Source of the DNA: Rhodobacteraceae bacterium HTCC2083
GTDB lineage: Bacteria; Pseudomonadota; Alphaproteobacteria; Rhodobacterales; Rhodobacteraceae
NCBI GenBank assembly: GCA_000156115.1
Contig: DS995276.1
Span: 1,129,523-1,193,522, forward strand
Direction: 5' to 3'
Length of the DNA: 64,000 bases
This document shows positions 16,627 through 25,555 of this stretch, one piece after another (within the stretch, counting starts at the first letter, position 1; every line of letters starts with the position of its first letter). The notes under the pieces were generated by a model. The model did no database searches, was not told the origin of the DNA, and saw nothing but the letters and a program-made list of their open reading frames with translations. Both the position numbers and the translations under genes were made by a program.

Positions 16627-17373
16627 ATGGCAATTCCAGACACGCTCGCAGCGCGCCTTATAGAAACGATAAAAGAAAATAATCTGGGTGGCAGTTTTGT
16701 AATGCTCGGCCGTCAACGTTGGGTCGGGAAACGCCGTAAACGCTCTGCTGCACTATTTGAAGAAATTCTGGAACGGTATCTGCCAAATCTGAATGAGGGG
16801 GATTTAGCTAATGAAGGCGATGAATATGCGGAGCGTTTCTTTGAACATCTAGGTTTTTCATCAGTGGATTCTATGGATGACTCTGATTTCGAGAATGCTT
16901 CAATCATTCAAGATCTCAGTGGAAAGATTCCTAAAAAATTAGAGAAAAAGTTCGATGTAATCTACGATGGTGGTACATGTAAGCATATATTTGATCTGCC
17001 CACCGCGTACCGCAACATTAACAAAATGTTGAAGCCTGGTGGTGTACTGATTGGTCACTCGCCTTGTAACAATTGGGTGAACCATTCTTTCTATCAAATC
17101 AATCCTGAGATGGTGTACGGTTTCTGGGAAAGTACGCTTGACTATGAAGTCCTGCATTGTTCTTTGCAGCCCCTGATGCCGATGCATGCGCGCAAAGTTG
17201 TAACGACTACAAATCCTAATATCACGGGCAAGCGACCGCGTTTGTCAGGGCCTTTGGCTGATGGTGGAATTATCCTGAATTATGCGGTTCGAAAACCCTT
17301 AAAAAGTGCAAAGAGCGGCGAGAAGGTTTATCAAACAGACTATCAAAACCGCTGGTCGGAGGCCGTAGAATAA
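16627..17373 (+). CDS. SAM-dependent methyltransferase-like protein
   Basis: This 248-residue protein resembles class I methyltransferases encoded in surface-glycan or flagellin-modification loci. It has an N-terminal GGSFVMLGRQRWVG strand. The middle has EDLSGK-like and KKFDVIYDGGTCKHIFDLP segments, where the DGGT...HIF motif is typical of this group, followed by MLKPGGVLIGHSPCNNWVNH. No classic GxGxG glycine motif is obvious. The gene is isolated between the IS6 and IS3 remnants, so it is probably acquired cargo. The methylated substrate is unknown. Confidence 0.65.
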   Translation: MAIPDTLAARLIETIKENNLGGSFVMLGRQRWVGKRRKRSAALFEEILERYLPNLNEGDLANEGDEYAERFFEHLGFSSVDSMDDSDFENASIIQDLSGKIPKKLEKKFDVIYDGGTCKHIFDLPTAYRNINKMLKPGGVLIGHSPCNNWVNHSFYQINPEMVYGFWESTLDYEVLHCSLQPLMPMHARKVVTTTNPNITGKRPRLSGPLADGGIILNYAVRKPLKSAKSGEKVYQTDYQNRWSEAVE

Positions 17374-17874
17374 AGCTCTAAATTGATCAGTTAGATCATA
17401 GTGTTTTTCTATTATCACTGCGCTTACTACCGCAAAATGACACTGTTTACTTATTCTAGCTCTAAGGGCGTAACGTCCTCCTAAGGCCAAGGAGCGTTCA
17501 AGTGACCAAATTACTGTCCGTCGTCAGGTTTTTTGGCACCAAGAGCTGCTTAAATTAAGAGAGAGTTCGGCTCATCTGGTTAATGGCATTATGCGTCGCG
17601 TTTCGAATGTCTTTCGTTTGATCCTTTCGCGTTGTTTTAGAATGGCTTTGTCACGCCCGAAGTAGGCTTCGGCCGGTGTGACGTCTACTTTGGCCGCGAT
17701 AAAGCCATTCTCAGAGAAAGAGAAAAGATCAAGAAACAGACGATCAGACTACGTCGCTTGCAACGCGACTGACATACAGCAACTTTTCGACATACAAGCG
17801 CATTTGGCGCAGTTCTATATCGTTGCACACACTAACATTTGCCCAGCAAACTTGTCAGCCAGCGCTGCTTTGCG
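17374..17874. other. Gap with transposase debris
   Basis: Five hundred bases with no intact gene. The middle part (17572 to about 17690, minus strand) is the end of an IS3-type transposase gene, listed separately. The rest shows no signature. Confidence 0.4.
17572..17690 (-). pseudogene. IS3-family transposase C-terminal remnant
   Basis: On the minus strand the DNA reads DVTPAEAYFGRDKAILKQRE followed by a basic tail and a stop. This is the hallmark C-terminus of IS3-family OrfB integrases (consensus ..TPADVYFGR..ILLERERIKR..). Upstream the frame is broken by stops, so only about 35 residues survive. Confidence 0.6.
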
Positions 17875-18591
17875 CTAGGCCCGTTTGTCGCGGGGCATTT
17901 TGGCAATGCCATATGCTTTGCGCGCTGTGACCAAACGCAGATCTTCGGGGTCCATCCCAAGGCTAAGAATGGTGGTGCGATCATAGCGATCTTTTGCATC
18001 ATCACGGTCATATTTTGTGCCAAACAACCGATCAATCCACCCCATCCCAAAGCTGACATGAAACGTAGCATCATGATCATTAAAGTGGTGGCGCAAATGG
18101 CTGTATGTTACTTTCTGCCCGAACCAGCCCTTGGGCACATCGAGGTGCGCCAGTGTGTGGCAAAATTCATAGAAGATAAACGCACTGACAGAGCCAAAGA
18201 AGATCGCGACAGTCGGAAAGATGATCGCGGCTTTTAGCCCGACAAATGGCCATAGGACAATGATGTGCAGCGCTGTGGAAATGACCCCAAAGCGCACAGC
18301 ATACCAATGGTCATCGCCTGTGAAATATTCTGCGTTATTGGGAAATTCGTGGTGCGAGATGTGGCTGCGATACAACTCGTTAAATTGCCCTTGATCGGTC
18401 GGTGGTTCGCGGTGCAACAAAAAGCGATGCATAACGTATTCGACGATGAATTGTAACAATACGCCGTAAGCCAGAGCAAGCAGCAGCCAAGGCATGAATT
18501 GTGTGATGAACAATGCCAAACCCAGCAGCCAAAAAGGGGCCAGTCTGTGGAGGCTGCCCATGTTCAATAAAACCCTTAGCGTTGCGATCAT
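17875..18591 (-). CDS. Fatty acid hydroxylase / sterol desaturase superfamily protein
   Basis: This 238-residue integral membrane di-iron protein has the histidine clusters of the superfamily: HRFLLH (55-60), HISHH (77-81), HTLAH (145-149) and HLRHH (165-169). Three or four hydrophobic segments lie between and before them. Members hydroxylate or desaturate lipid acyl chains, sterols or carotenoids in the inner membrane using oxygen and a reductase partner. No partner gene is adjacent and the gene lies among mobile-element debris. All likely metal ligands are kept, so it is probably functional. The substrate is unknown. Confidence 0.83.
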   Translation of the reverse strand: MIATLRVLLNMGSLHRLAPFWLLGLALFITQFMPWLLLALAYGVLLQFIVEYVMHRFLLHREPPTDQGQFNELYRSHISHHEFPNNAEYFTGDDHWYAVRFGVISTALHIIVLWPFVGLKAAIIFPTVAIFFGSVSAFIFYEFCHTLAHLDVPKGWFGQKVTYSHLRHHFNDHDATFHVSFGMGWIDRLFGTKYDRDDAKDRYDRTTILSLGMDPEDLRLVTARKAYGIAKMPRDKRA

Positions 18592-19386
18592 TTGAAATGT
18601 CCTTGCTGTTGTTCAAATGCGACAGGGTAAACCGGCTGCGATCAAGCAAAACCTAACGTCATGTTTAACATGAAGTTTGAGAAGCAAAGCAAGATTTGCG
18701 GCACACGCTCAATGTGCTTGCTGCTGCGTTCACGAAGTTGAATTTCCGGTGCGCTGTGACTGGAATAGTGTCTGCAAACACTTGCTGGGGTGCAGTGGTG
18801 CAAAGCGCCAGTGCCAGTGCCAGTGCCCACTTTGAAATAAGCCTTCAAAGTACACTAGTTTTCAAAATATATTCTATCATAGATATTTTAAAACGAGATT
18901 ATTTAAGTGCCTAGCCCTCTGAAGCAAAAATCGCCTAATCAGGCCTCAGGATAAAGTTGTTAATCTAACAGAGCCATTTAGAGCGCTTATTCTTGGCGTT
19001 ATACTTTTGACATTAGCAGCCTCTCGATTGCCGACTTGTCGAAATCCTGAAAACGATTCTGATCCAGCCCGAACCAATTAGCCAACACGACGAACAACCG
19101 TGACCGTGGTGTAGAGCTAGGCATCTCGTCCAACTCGAGTGATGGCATGACCTCACTAAACGCAACGATCATCGCTGACCGTGTTGGCAACAGCACACGT
19201 AGAAGTCTGCAGCTCAACCTTGAGCACAAGTTCCAAGCAGAGCGATCAAAAGCATAGAGCAAGGGGGAGGGTCATTGGCTGCCCCTTTGTCATTACAGTG
19301 TCATGAGCCAGAGCCCTTAATCGGGAACGCTTTTAGGACCACTTCGTCGAATAGCGCACCCGAAGCGTCACAGATAAGCGGTCCAG
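18592..19386. other. Long gap before the intact integrase
   Basis: Almost 800 bases without a gene I can support. It holds a short GCCAGT hexamer repeat (about 18808-18825), AT-rich DNA around 18850-18920, and the third arm motif at 19318. Open frames here have no family signature. Confidence 0.4.
19318..19341 (+). repeat. Island-end arm motif, copy 3 (core missing)
   Basis: A close match to the other arms (TAATCGGGAACGCTTTTAGG plus ACCA), but the sequence expected to hold the tRNA-like core 86 bp downstream (near 19404) is instead inside the integrase frame. This suggests that an att core was deleted when two islands joined. Confidence 0.55.
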
Positions 19387-20730
19387 ATGGCCTTGCAACC
19401 AATAATCTGTGTCGTGATAGTCTCTACCACAGTGGATGATCCGATCTCAAAGCTCCCCAAATACGTCTTCCGGCGGGCTAATGGCTCGTGCCGGTATAAG
19501 CGCAACGTGCACAAAGCACTGCGTGAGTTGATTCTCAAGGCGACGGTGTGTCGCCAGCTGGGGTATAGATACGATGAGGCAATCAGGAGGCTTCCTGTGG
19601 TCCATGCTAAGGTGGAAGCGTTGTTCGACCAAGAGCGTAGCACACCCAACAGTGTTCGCGCTAAGTCCATTGTCCGTGAGCGCCTGGACGAGTGGCACGC
19701 AGAGGTGTTTGCCGACGGGGTGGTTGATCCTGAGTGGGATATCACAAATGATTTCCGGGAGCTTGCTATAGAACTCGAGGGCAGCACACCGCCCGAAGTG
19801 GTACGCCAGGTCGGCAGTGCGCGACTGTCTCCAGAGCCAATGACCCTGCATAAGGTCCTATCTGACTACTACGCCTACAAATGTGACGACAGTGTTGGGG
19901 ACAAAGCCCTCAAGACCCGCATTGAACGGATCCGCAAGGACCTCGTGATTGCACTGGGTAAGAACAGGGTGGAGTGGACACCCCTTGCTGACATCACCCG
20001 AGCTGATGCCAACACGTTCCGGGACTACCTGCTAAACCGTATGGCTCCTAACTCCGTTGTTCGCACCGTTGGGGTCATCAAGGCGGCCATGAACCATGTG
20101 ATCATCGAGAACGACCTGGAGCAGCGTAACGTATTCCAAGGGATCAAGATCAAGGGAGCCGGTGCCAGTAAGGATGACCGCTTGCCGATGACTGATGACC
20201 AGCTGGAGATGCTACTGCCAGAGTATCAGGCAAATCCCACAGCCTATGCCCTGCTTGTGACCCTTGCAGATACGGGGGCACGACTTGCTGAGATTGTAGG
20301 ACTAGAAGCACAAGAACTCGACCTAGCTACGGGGTGCCTGCACATTCGCCACAACAGCCTACGACGCCTCAAGACCAAATCATCAGACCGCAACATTCCG
20401 CTGTCCCCCAGGGCCACAGAGTGCCTCAGACAGCAGCAAGTTGGGCTATCGGATACCAAACCCCTCTTCCCACAGTATGCCCGACCTCGTGGCAGTGATG
20501 CGGCCTCCGCCATGCTGATGAAGCGACTAAGAACACAGATCACAGACAAGAAGGTGACCATCCACTCCCTACGCCACCGTATGAAGGATAAGCTGCGCAA
20601 CACGGGCTGTCCTGAAGCCATCTCCCTGGCCATCCTCGGGCACAGCACCAACACAGTGGCTACCAACTATGGCTCAGGGTATGCGCTGGAGGTCATGCGG
20701 GAGCATTTGGAGAAGGTCTGGGAGGAGTGA
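19387..20730 (+). CDS. Tyrosine recombinase (island integrase), intact
   Basis: This 447-residue integrase has an N-terminal KYVFRRANGSCRYKRNV segment (DUF6538-like arm-binding region), a core-binding domain at about 150-255, and a complete catalytic set: R299 (DTGARLAEIVG), H393 and R396 (IHSLRHRM), H419 (LGHSTN) and Y428 (NYGSGYALEVM). These enzymes insert and excise islands at tRNA 3' ends. The start is uncertain; GTG at 19432 (MDDPISKLPKYVF) would fit relatives better than ATG at 19387. It is the only integrase here that looks fully intact, so it is the best candidate for acting on the repeated cores. Confidence 0.85.
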   Translation: MALQPIICVVIVSTTVDDPISKLPKYVFRRANGSCRYKRNVHKALRELILKATVCRQLGYRYDEAIRRLPVVHAKVEALFDQERSTPNSVRAKSIVRERLDEWHAEVFADGVVDPEWDITNDFRELAIELEGSTPPEVVRQVGSARLSPEPMTLHKVLSDYYAYKCDDSVGDKALKTRIERIRKDLVIALGKNRVEWTPLADITRADANTFRDYLLNRMAPNSVVRTVGVIKAAMNHVIIENDLEQRNVFQGIKIKGAGASKDDRLPMTDDQLEMLLPEYQANPTAYALLVTLADTGARLAEIVGLEAQELDLATGCLHIRHNSLRRLKTKSSDRNIPLSPRATECLRQQQVGLSDTKPLFPQYARPRGSDAASAMLMKRLRTQITDKKVTIHSLRHRMKDKLRNTGCPEAISLAILGHSTNTVATNYGSGYALEVMREHLEKVWEE

Positions 20731-20789
20731 TGGTGAAGTGGACAGGTGGTGGGCCTTAACAGACCTTCAACCGAAGCGCAGCGAATGTC

Positions 20790-22160
20790 TCCTTCTCTAA
20801 TTGGGTGTTTGGGTCAAGCTCATTTTCCTTCTTTCTTTCGGGTCATTGTCACTCATCCGGGTCACGCTTCTCTTCGCAGTCTGGTTGATGCCGTGTTGGC
20901 ACCGCTGCACGCATATGTCGGATCGGACGCGGAGAGCCTTGCTTTGAGACGCGCTTCAAGATGCGCAGCAGACATTTTCGGCTTCTTCCACGAACCTCGT
21001 CCGGTGAGGGACGACCCCGTCAGGATTGGGGCCCGGCTGTTCAGATCATGCCATGCCTCCTACGTTCTCCTGACGGAATTCGGTGCCATCCGTCCACATC
21101 CTGTGGAGCAAGACGGCGAGTTTGCGGGCGACGGCAACAACAGCGCGACGACGCCCTTTGGTGCGCACCAGACGCATGCCCCATGACTTGATCTGGGACC
21201 CCGCCATCGTACGCATAAGCAAAGCGTTGGCTGCAGCGTACAAAGTTGCGCGTACATCTCGATCCCCAGCTTTCGATATGCGGCCAGGATTGTCATGTTC
21301 ACCAGACTGGTAGCGTCGCGGTGTCAGACCAAAATGCGCACCAACAGTCCGTGACCGTTTGAAGCGCGTCGGATCATCGACAGCCGCTTTGAAGGTGAGA
21401 GATGCAATTGGTCCGACGCCTGGCACCGTCATCATCCGCATGCAAACCTCATCTTGGCTGGCGGCGCGTTTGACCCTGCGATCTAGCTCCAAAAAGTGTT
21501 CGTACAGGGCGACGCGTGCATCCAACAGCGGCACCAAAGCATGGACCAAAACCTCGTCCATCTCGATCAACGGTCGCACGACACCGTCGAAGCTGCCGTG
21601 CTTCACGGTCATTGGGAGGCGAATACCAAAAACCTTCAACAGCCCACGAACCTCATTGGCAAGATCCATCGTCTTCTTCAGAAGCGCTTTGCGGGTGCTC
21701 AGCAAGGCACGGACGCCATGCGCTTCGCGGCTCTTCATGTGAACAGGGCTGAACCAGCCGGTGCGTAGGACTTGAGCAATGCCGCGTGCGTCATTCTTGT
21801 CTGTCTTGTTGCGCATTGCTGAAAGCGCGGCATTGACCTGACGCGCCTCCATACAAACGACGTCAAACCCTACTTTGGTCAGGCCAAAGAACAGATGCTG
21901 ACTCATCGTACCAGCCTCAAAACCAACCCGTTCAATCGGATAGGGAAATGCGCGAAGGCATTCAGCGATGTCGCTGACCTCACAAGGCAGCTCTCGTTCA
22001 AGCAGCACGTTTCCCTTGCCATCAACAATGCAAAGCGCACAGGATCGCAGCGATACGTCTATTCCGGCAAAATATTCCATCTTCTATCTCCCTTGTTCAC
22101 AGATATCCTGTGATCCTATCGGGAGCTCGACCTCAGAATAGAGGGTAGCCCAATTACGCA
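20790..22160 (-). mobile_element. IS110-family insertion sequence (ends approximate)
   Basis: The transposase at 21046-22080 is flanked by about 120 bases upstream and about 250-290 bases downstream of non-coding DNA. An 8-bp inverted match (TAATTGGG at 20798-20805 and CCCAATTA at 22149-22156) may be the sub-terminal repeats. A longer 3' non-coding end points to the IS1111-like branch, in which the structured bridge RNA is encoded there. Exact ends are not proven. Confidence 0.6.
21046..22080 (-). CDS. IS110-family transposase (DEDD recombinase)
   Basis: This 344-residue transposase has a RuvC-like N-terminal domain with the DEDD acids D8 (FAGIDVSLRS), E55 (RVGFEAGTM), D94 and D97 (NKTDKNDARGIA). 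The C-terminal transposase_20 domain has MMTVPGVGPIASLTFKAAV and NPGRISKAGDRDVR, which carries the conserved serine region. All key residues are present and the length is normal, so this copy looks active. IS110 enzymes do not leave classic inverted repeats and are guided by an RNA from the element's non-coding end. Confidence 0.9.
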   Translation of the reverse strand: MEYFAGIDVSLRSCALCIVDGKGNVLLERELPCEVSDIAECLRAFPYPIERVGFEAGTMSQHLFFGLTKVGFDVVCMEARQVNAALSAMRNKTDKNDARGIAQVLRTGWFSPVHMKSREAHGVRALLSTRKALLKKTMDLANEVRGLLKVFGIRLPMTVKHGSFDGVVRPLIEMDEVLVHALVPLLDARVALYEHFLELDRRVKRAASQDEVCMRMMTVPGVGPIASLTFKAAVDDPTRFKRSRTVGAHFGLTPRRYQSGEHDNPGRISKAGDRDVRATLYAAANALLMRTMAGSQIKSWGMRLVRTKGRRRAVVAVARKLAVLLHRMWTDGTEFRQENVGGMA

Positions 22161-22224
22161 TGCTTCGAGCCCTGTGTTACAAAACTTCGTTGTCGATTTT
22201 TAAGGTCTTTGGTAGCTAAATGGG

Positions 22225-22893
22225 ATGACCTTGGCCTCCAAATTTGCACCAAATGAAAGTATTGCCCAAATACTGCTCCCATTGGTAATTGATGTGACCG
22301 ATGACGCGTCGCATGATCTTTCACACACCCTGCGAGTATGGCGAAATGTTCAAGTACTTACAGCACAAGAAGGTGGAGACACAGCCGTTCTGACGGCGGC
22401 GACACTGCTTCATGATTGCGTAGATGTCCCCAAAAATTCACCGCATAGATCGTCCGCTTCTAGCATGGCCGCCCAGAAGGCCATTGAGATATTGACCCGC
22501 GTTGATTGGCAACAAGATAAGGTTCAGATGGTGGCCCACGCCATTGAAGCGCATAGCTTTTCAGCAAACGTTATACCAACGACCCAAGAGGCGAAAATAC
22601 TGCAAGACGCGGATAGGCTGGATGCAATCGGCCACATAGGGATAGCTCGGTGCTTCTACGTTTCAGGGCGACTTGGTCGTGCAATTTACGACCCCGAAAA
22701 TCCCGATGCATCAAACCGTGAGTTGGACGACGCAAAATATGCGGTTGATCATTTTTACACAAAGCTCCTGCAATTGTCTGGGTCGTTTCAAACAGAAACA
22801 GGTAGCCAGTTGGGCGCGGAACGACACAAGATAACGAGAGATTTCTTGAACGGCTTACTCGATGAGGTTTCTCTCAGCGGTTCCCCGTTTTGA
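22225..22893 (+). CDS. HD-domain phosphohydrolase
   Basis: This 222-residue protein has an HD superfamily metal-dependent phosphohydrolase core: H30/H34 (ASHDLSHTLRVW), the HD doublet H63-D64 (LLHDCVDVPK), AIEAHSF and the distal Asp in LQDADRLDAIG. It resembles the YedJ/YpgQ group, which act on nucleotides or related phosphates. It is cargo of the last island, lying after the IS110 element and before the third att core. The true substrate is unknown. Confidence 0.82.
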   Translation: MTLASKFAPNESIAQILLPLVIDVTDDASHDLSHTLRVWRNVQVLTAQEGGDTAVLTAATLLHDCVDVPKNSPHRSSASSMAAQKAIEILTRVDWQQDKVQMVAHAIEAHSFSANVIPTTQEAKILQDADRLDAIGHIGIARCFYVSGRLGRAIYDPENPDASNRELDDAKYAVDHFYTKLLQLSGSFQTETGSQLGAERHKITRDFLNGLLDEVSLSGSPF

Positions 22894-23225
22894 GCAATTG
22901 TTCAGTGGTCGCTAAGTCCCGCAAAGCGGACCTCAGCCACTGACTCCACAAAAGTCCGGTTTGGGGAGCAAGCCACAAATTTCAACTTTGGTTGTTCGTA
23001 TGTGAAGGGGTGTCGATCTTATGATATTGAAGAAAGCGCCCGCTTGCTTCTGGAGAATGAGGCGCAAAGAGCAATCAGGGCGATGGTGTTTCAACACGCT
23101 CTAGATGAGATATTTATCAGTGTAATTTATTTTTAGGTAATTATCTGGTATGCTGCCGAAAGCAGATCTGCCAGCCCGTCCGACTTTGGGAGCAAGCCGG
23201 AAATCGTCACTCTGATAAGACGCAT

Positions 23226-23249
23226 AAATCAGAACCGCTTTCAGGACCA
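23226..23249 (+). repeat. Island-end arm motif, copy 4
   Basis: AAATCAGAACCGCTTTCAGG plus ACCA, four mismatches to copy 1, starting exactly 86 bp before the core at 23312. Confidence 0.6.
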
Positions 23250-23311
23250 TTTCACCTTGCAGCCCCCTCCCTAAGTCCTTAGCGTTGCATGAGAAACTTC
23301 TGAGTTCGGTA

Positions 23312-23328
23312 TCCTCTCCTGGGCACCA
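23312..23328 (+). repeat. tRNA 3'-end-like attachment core, copy 3
   Basis: Third identical TCCTCTCCTGGGCACCA. It is followed 29 bases later by the RNase D gene, so it marks the right edge of the tandem island array and the return to core chromosome. Confidence 0.75.
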
Positions 23329-23357
23329 TTCTCCCCCACATTAGATTGGAAACGAGA

Positions 23358-23969
23358 ATGACGAACACACTGTATCAAAACGATATCCCCGCTGATCTGG
23401 ACCTTGGCCCAGTCGTTGCAATTGATTGCGAAACCATGGGTCTGCATCCGCATCGCGATCGCCTGTGCGTCATTCAAATGTCGGGCGGTGACGGCAACGC
23501 CCACTTGGTGCAAGTGGCAAAGGGTCAAACTGAAGCGCCCAATCTGTGCAAGATGCTTACGGATCCGAATGTTCTGAAACTTTTCCACTTTGGTCGCTTC
23601 GATATCGCGGCGATGCAAAACGCGTTTGGCGCAGTAACAGCGCCTGTCTATTGCACCAAGATTGCGAGCAAATTGATCCGCACCTACACGGATCGACATG
23701 GTCTTAAGAACCTTCTGCAAGAATTGCTGAACATCGACATCTCCAAACAGCAACAATCCAGCGATTGGGGATCCGCCAAACTGACCAATGCACAACTTGA
23801 ATATGCAGCGAGCGACGTTCTTTATCTGCATCGCCTGCGCACGGAGTTGAACAAGCGTCTGATCCGCGAAGATCGTATGGTGATTGCACAAGCTTGTTTC
23901 GACTTTCTACCCATGCGCGCGAACCTTGATCTTAAAGGTTGGCCAGAACAGGACATCTTTTCTCACTAA
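23358..23969 (+). CDS. rnd: Ribonuclease D-like 3'-5' exonuclease
   Basis: This 203-residue protein contains only the DEDDy exonuclease domain: Exo I AIDCETMGLH (D23, E25), Exo II HFGRFDIAAM and Exo III YAASDVLYLH (Y and D). It lacks the HRDC domains of long RNase D, which is usual in alphaproteobacteria. It should trim 3' ends of tRNA and other stable RNAs. The start is ATG at 23358 with GGAAACG upstream. The stop overlaps the kdsD start by one base (TAATG), so the two are coupled. It is the first core-genome gene after the islands. Confidence 0.88.
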   Translation: MTNTLYQNDIPADLDLGPVVAIDCETMGLHPHRDRLCVIQMSGGDGNAHLVQVAKGQTEAPNLCKMLTDPNVLKLFHFGRFDIAAMQNAFGAVTAPVYCTKIASKLIRTYTDRHGLKNLLQELLNIDISKQQQSSDWGSAKLTNAQLEYAASDVLYLHRLRTELNKRLIREDRMVIAQACFDFLPMRANLDLKGWPEQDIFSH

Positions 23970-24931
23970 TGACTGATGCATCCAAATTTCTGGATACCGC
24001 GCGCCGTGTAATCCGTATCGAAGCAGATGCCTTAGCGCTGCTTGCCAATGAAGTTGGCACACCGTTTGGGCAGGCTGTTCAAATGATCCTCGACGCCCCG
24101 GGGCGCATTATTGTTTGTGGCATGGGAAAATCCGGTCATGTCGCGCGCAAGATTGCCGCAACCTTTGCAAGCACAGGCACACCCGCGCATTTCGTTCACC
24201 CTGCGGAAGCGAGCCATGGCGATCTTGGCATGATGGCCAAAGGAGATGTGGCTTTGGTTCTGTCTAATTCCGGTGAAACGCCAGAGCTCGCGGACGTCAT
24301 CGCGCACACCCGTCGCTTTGGCATCCCAATGATTGGCGTGGCAAGCAAGGCGACATCAACGCTACTGACACAGTCAGACGTGGCCATAGTCTTACCTGCC
24401 GCTGAAGAAGCCTGTGGAACAGGCGTTGTGCCGACCACATCAACAACCATGACCTTAGCGCTGGGCGATGCGATGGCCGTCGCTTTGATGGAGCATCGTG
24501 ATTTTACACCCGCCAATTTCCGCGATTTCCACCCCGGTGGAAAATTAGGCGCGCGTCTCTCCAAGGTCGGCGATTTGATGCATGCGGGTGACGCCTTGCC
24601 CTTGGTTGCACCAAATACGTCTATGGGTAATGTTTTGCTCGAGATAAGCCAAAAAGGCTTTGGCGTCGTTGGTGTCGTCGATACCGCGCGCCAATTGCAG
24701 GGTATCATCACCGATGGCGACCTGCGCCGTCATATGGATGGCTTGCTAGATCTGAGCGCGGGGGACGTGCAGACCAATGACCCGACAACTGTTCAGGCGG
24801 GCGCGCTAGCGGAAGAAGCGCTTGGTATTATGAATACGCGCAAGATCACATGTTTGTTCGTCACGGATCAATCGGGCAGCGTTGAAGGTCTTTTGCATAT
24901 TCACGATTGTCTACGCGCAGGTCTTGGCTAA
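23969..24931 (+). CDS. kdsD: Arabinose-5-phosphate isomerase (KdsD/KpsF)
   Basis: This 320-residue enzyme converts ribulose-5-phosphate to arabinose-5-phosphate for Kdo synthesis. The N-terminal SIS domain (about 30-175) shows GRIIVCGMGKSGHVARKIAAT, the histidine in EASHGDLGM, and LSNSGETPE. The C-terminal half carries two CBS domains (about 200-320), including GIITDGDLRRH. ATG at 23969 fits the SIS start and overlaps rnd by one base. It sits directly in front of lptC-lptA-lptB, so Kdo supply and LPS export are made together. Confidence 0.9.
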   Translation: MTDASKFLDTARRVIRIEADALALLANEVGTPFGQAVQMILDAPGRIIVCGMGKSGHVARKIAATFASTGTPAHFVHPAEASHGDLGMMAKGDVALVLSNSGETPELADVIAHTRRFGIPMIGVASKATSTLLTQSDVAIVLPAAEEACGTGVVPTTSTTMTLALGDAMAVALMEHRDFTPANFRDFHPGGKLGARLSKVGDLMHAGDALPLVAPNTSMGNVLLEISQKGFGVVGVVDTARQLQGIITDGDLRRHMDGLLDLSAGDVQTNDPTTVQAGALAEEALGIMNTRKITCLFVTDQSGSVEGLLHIHDCLRAGLG

Positions 24932-24934
24932 GGC

Positions 24935-25546
24935 ATGGCGATTGGCGATCACGCATACACGCGCGTCATTCGCGGCTTGAAAATCACGCTGCCCTTGGTG
25001 GCTTTGGTTCTGCTGTCGACCATGTTTTTGCTATCCAAAAAGGTAGACCCAACCGCGGCAATCGCCCTGTCTGATCATGCGTTCCGAGCTAAGATCGAGC
25101 GCTCACAACTCAGCAACCCAAACTACGACGGAACGACGGGCAGTGGCGAAAGCATGAGTGTCACAGCCCAATCCGCGCGCCCTGATCCAGAAATCGAGGG
25201 CAAGGCCTATGGTCAACTGGTCAATGCAGATATCAACCTCGAAAACGGTGAGGTAATGACCGTTGCCGCTGACACAGGCGTGGTTGATGAAGCCCAAGAC
25301 TTGGTGATCCTGAATGGCAATGTACACATTATCACAACAGACGGGTATGATTTCAAGACCAGCCAACTGACGTCCCTTATCTCTAAGGTGGAGGGCGAAT
25401 CTGCTGGGAGCGTCGCTGGTTTTGGGCCCCCTGGCACGCTAGATGCCGGCAAAATGTTCGTGCGCACGGATGATGACACAGGAAATTTACATTTGCTTTT
25501 TACCCAAGGCGTGCATTTGGTGTATACCAAACCAAAAGAAGAATAG
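24935..25546 (+). CDS. lptC: LPS export protein LptC
   Basis: This 203-residue protein has one N-terminal membrane anchor (about 16-36, LPLVALVLLSTMFLLSKK) and a periplasmic beta-jellyroll of the LptC/DUF1239 type. It bridges the LptBFG complex in the inner membrane to LptA in the periplasm. The sequence is weakly conserved, as usual for LptC, but its position between kdsD and lptA, three bases after kdsD, makes the call firm. Confidence 0.88.
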   Translation: MAIGDHAYTRVIRGLKITLPLVALVLLSTMFLLSKKVDPTAAIALSDHAFRAKIERSQLSNPNYDGTTGSGESMSVTAQSARPDPEIEGKAYGQLVNADINLENGEVMTVAADTGVVDEAQDLVILNGNVHIITTDGYDFKTSQLTSLISKVEGESAGSVAGFGPPGTLDAGKMFVRTDDDTGNLHLLFTQGVHLVYTKPKEE

Positions 25547-25555
25547 GCGAGCATT

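Larger units (their letters stand above)
22894..23357. other. Last island end before core genome
   Basis: No gene is seen. It contains the fourth arm (23226) and third core (23312). The segment 23160-23328 lines up without gaps with 981-1149 (same arm-to-core spacing and same upstream block), confirming that both are the same type of island end. Confidence 0.6.

Noticed and set aside
18808-18830. GCCAGT hexamer repeated about three times
   Set aside because: Too short and simple to call a meaningful tandem repeat or CRISPR-like array.
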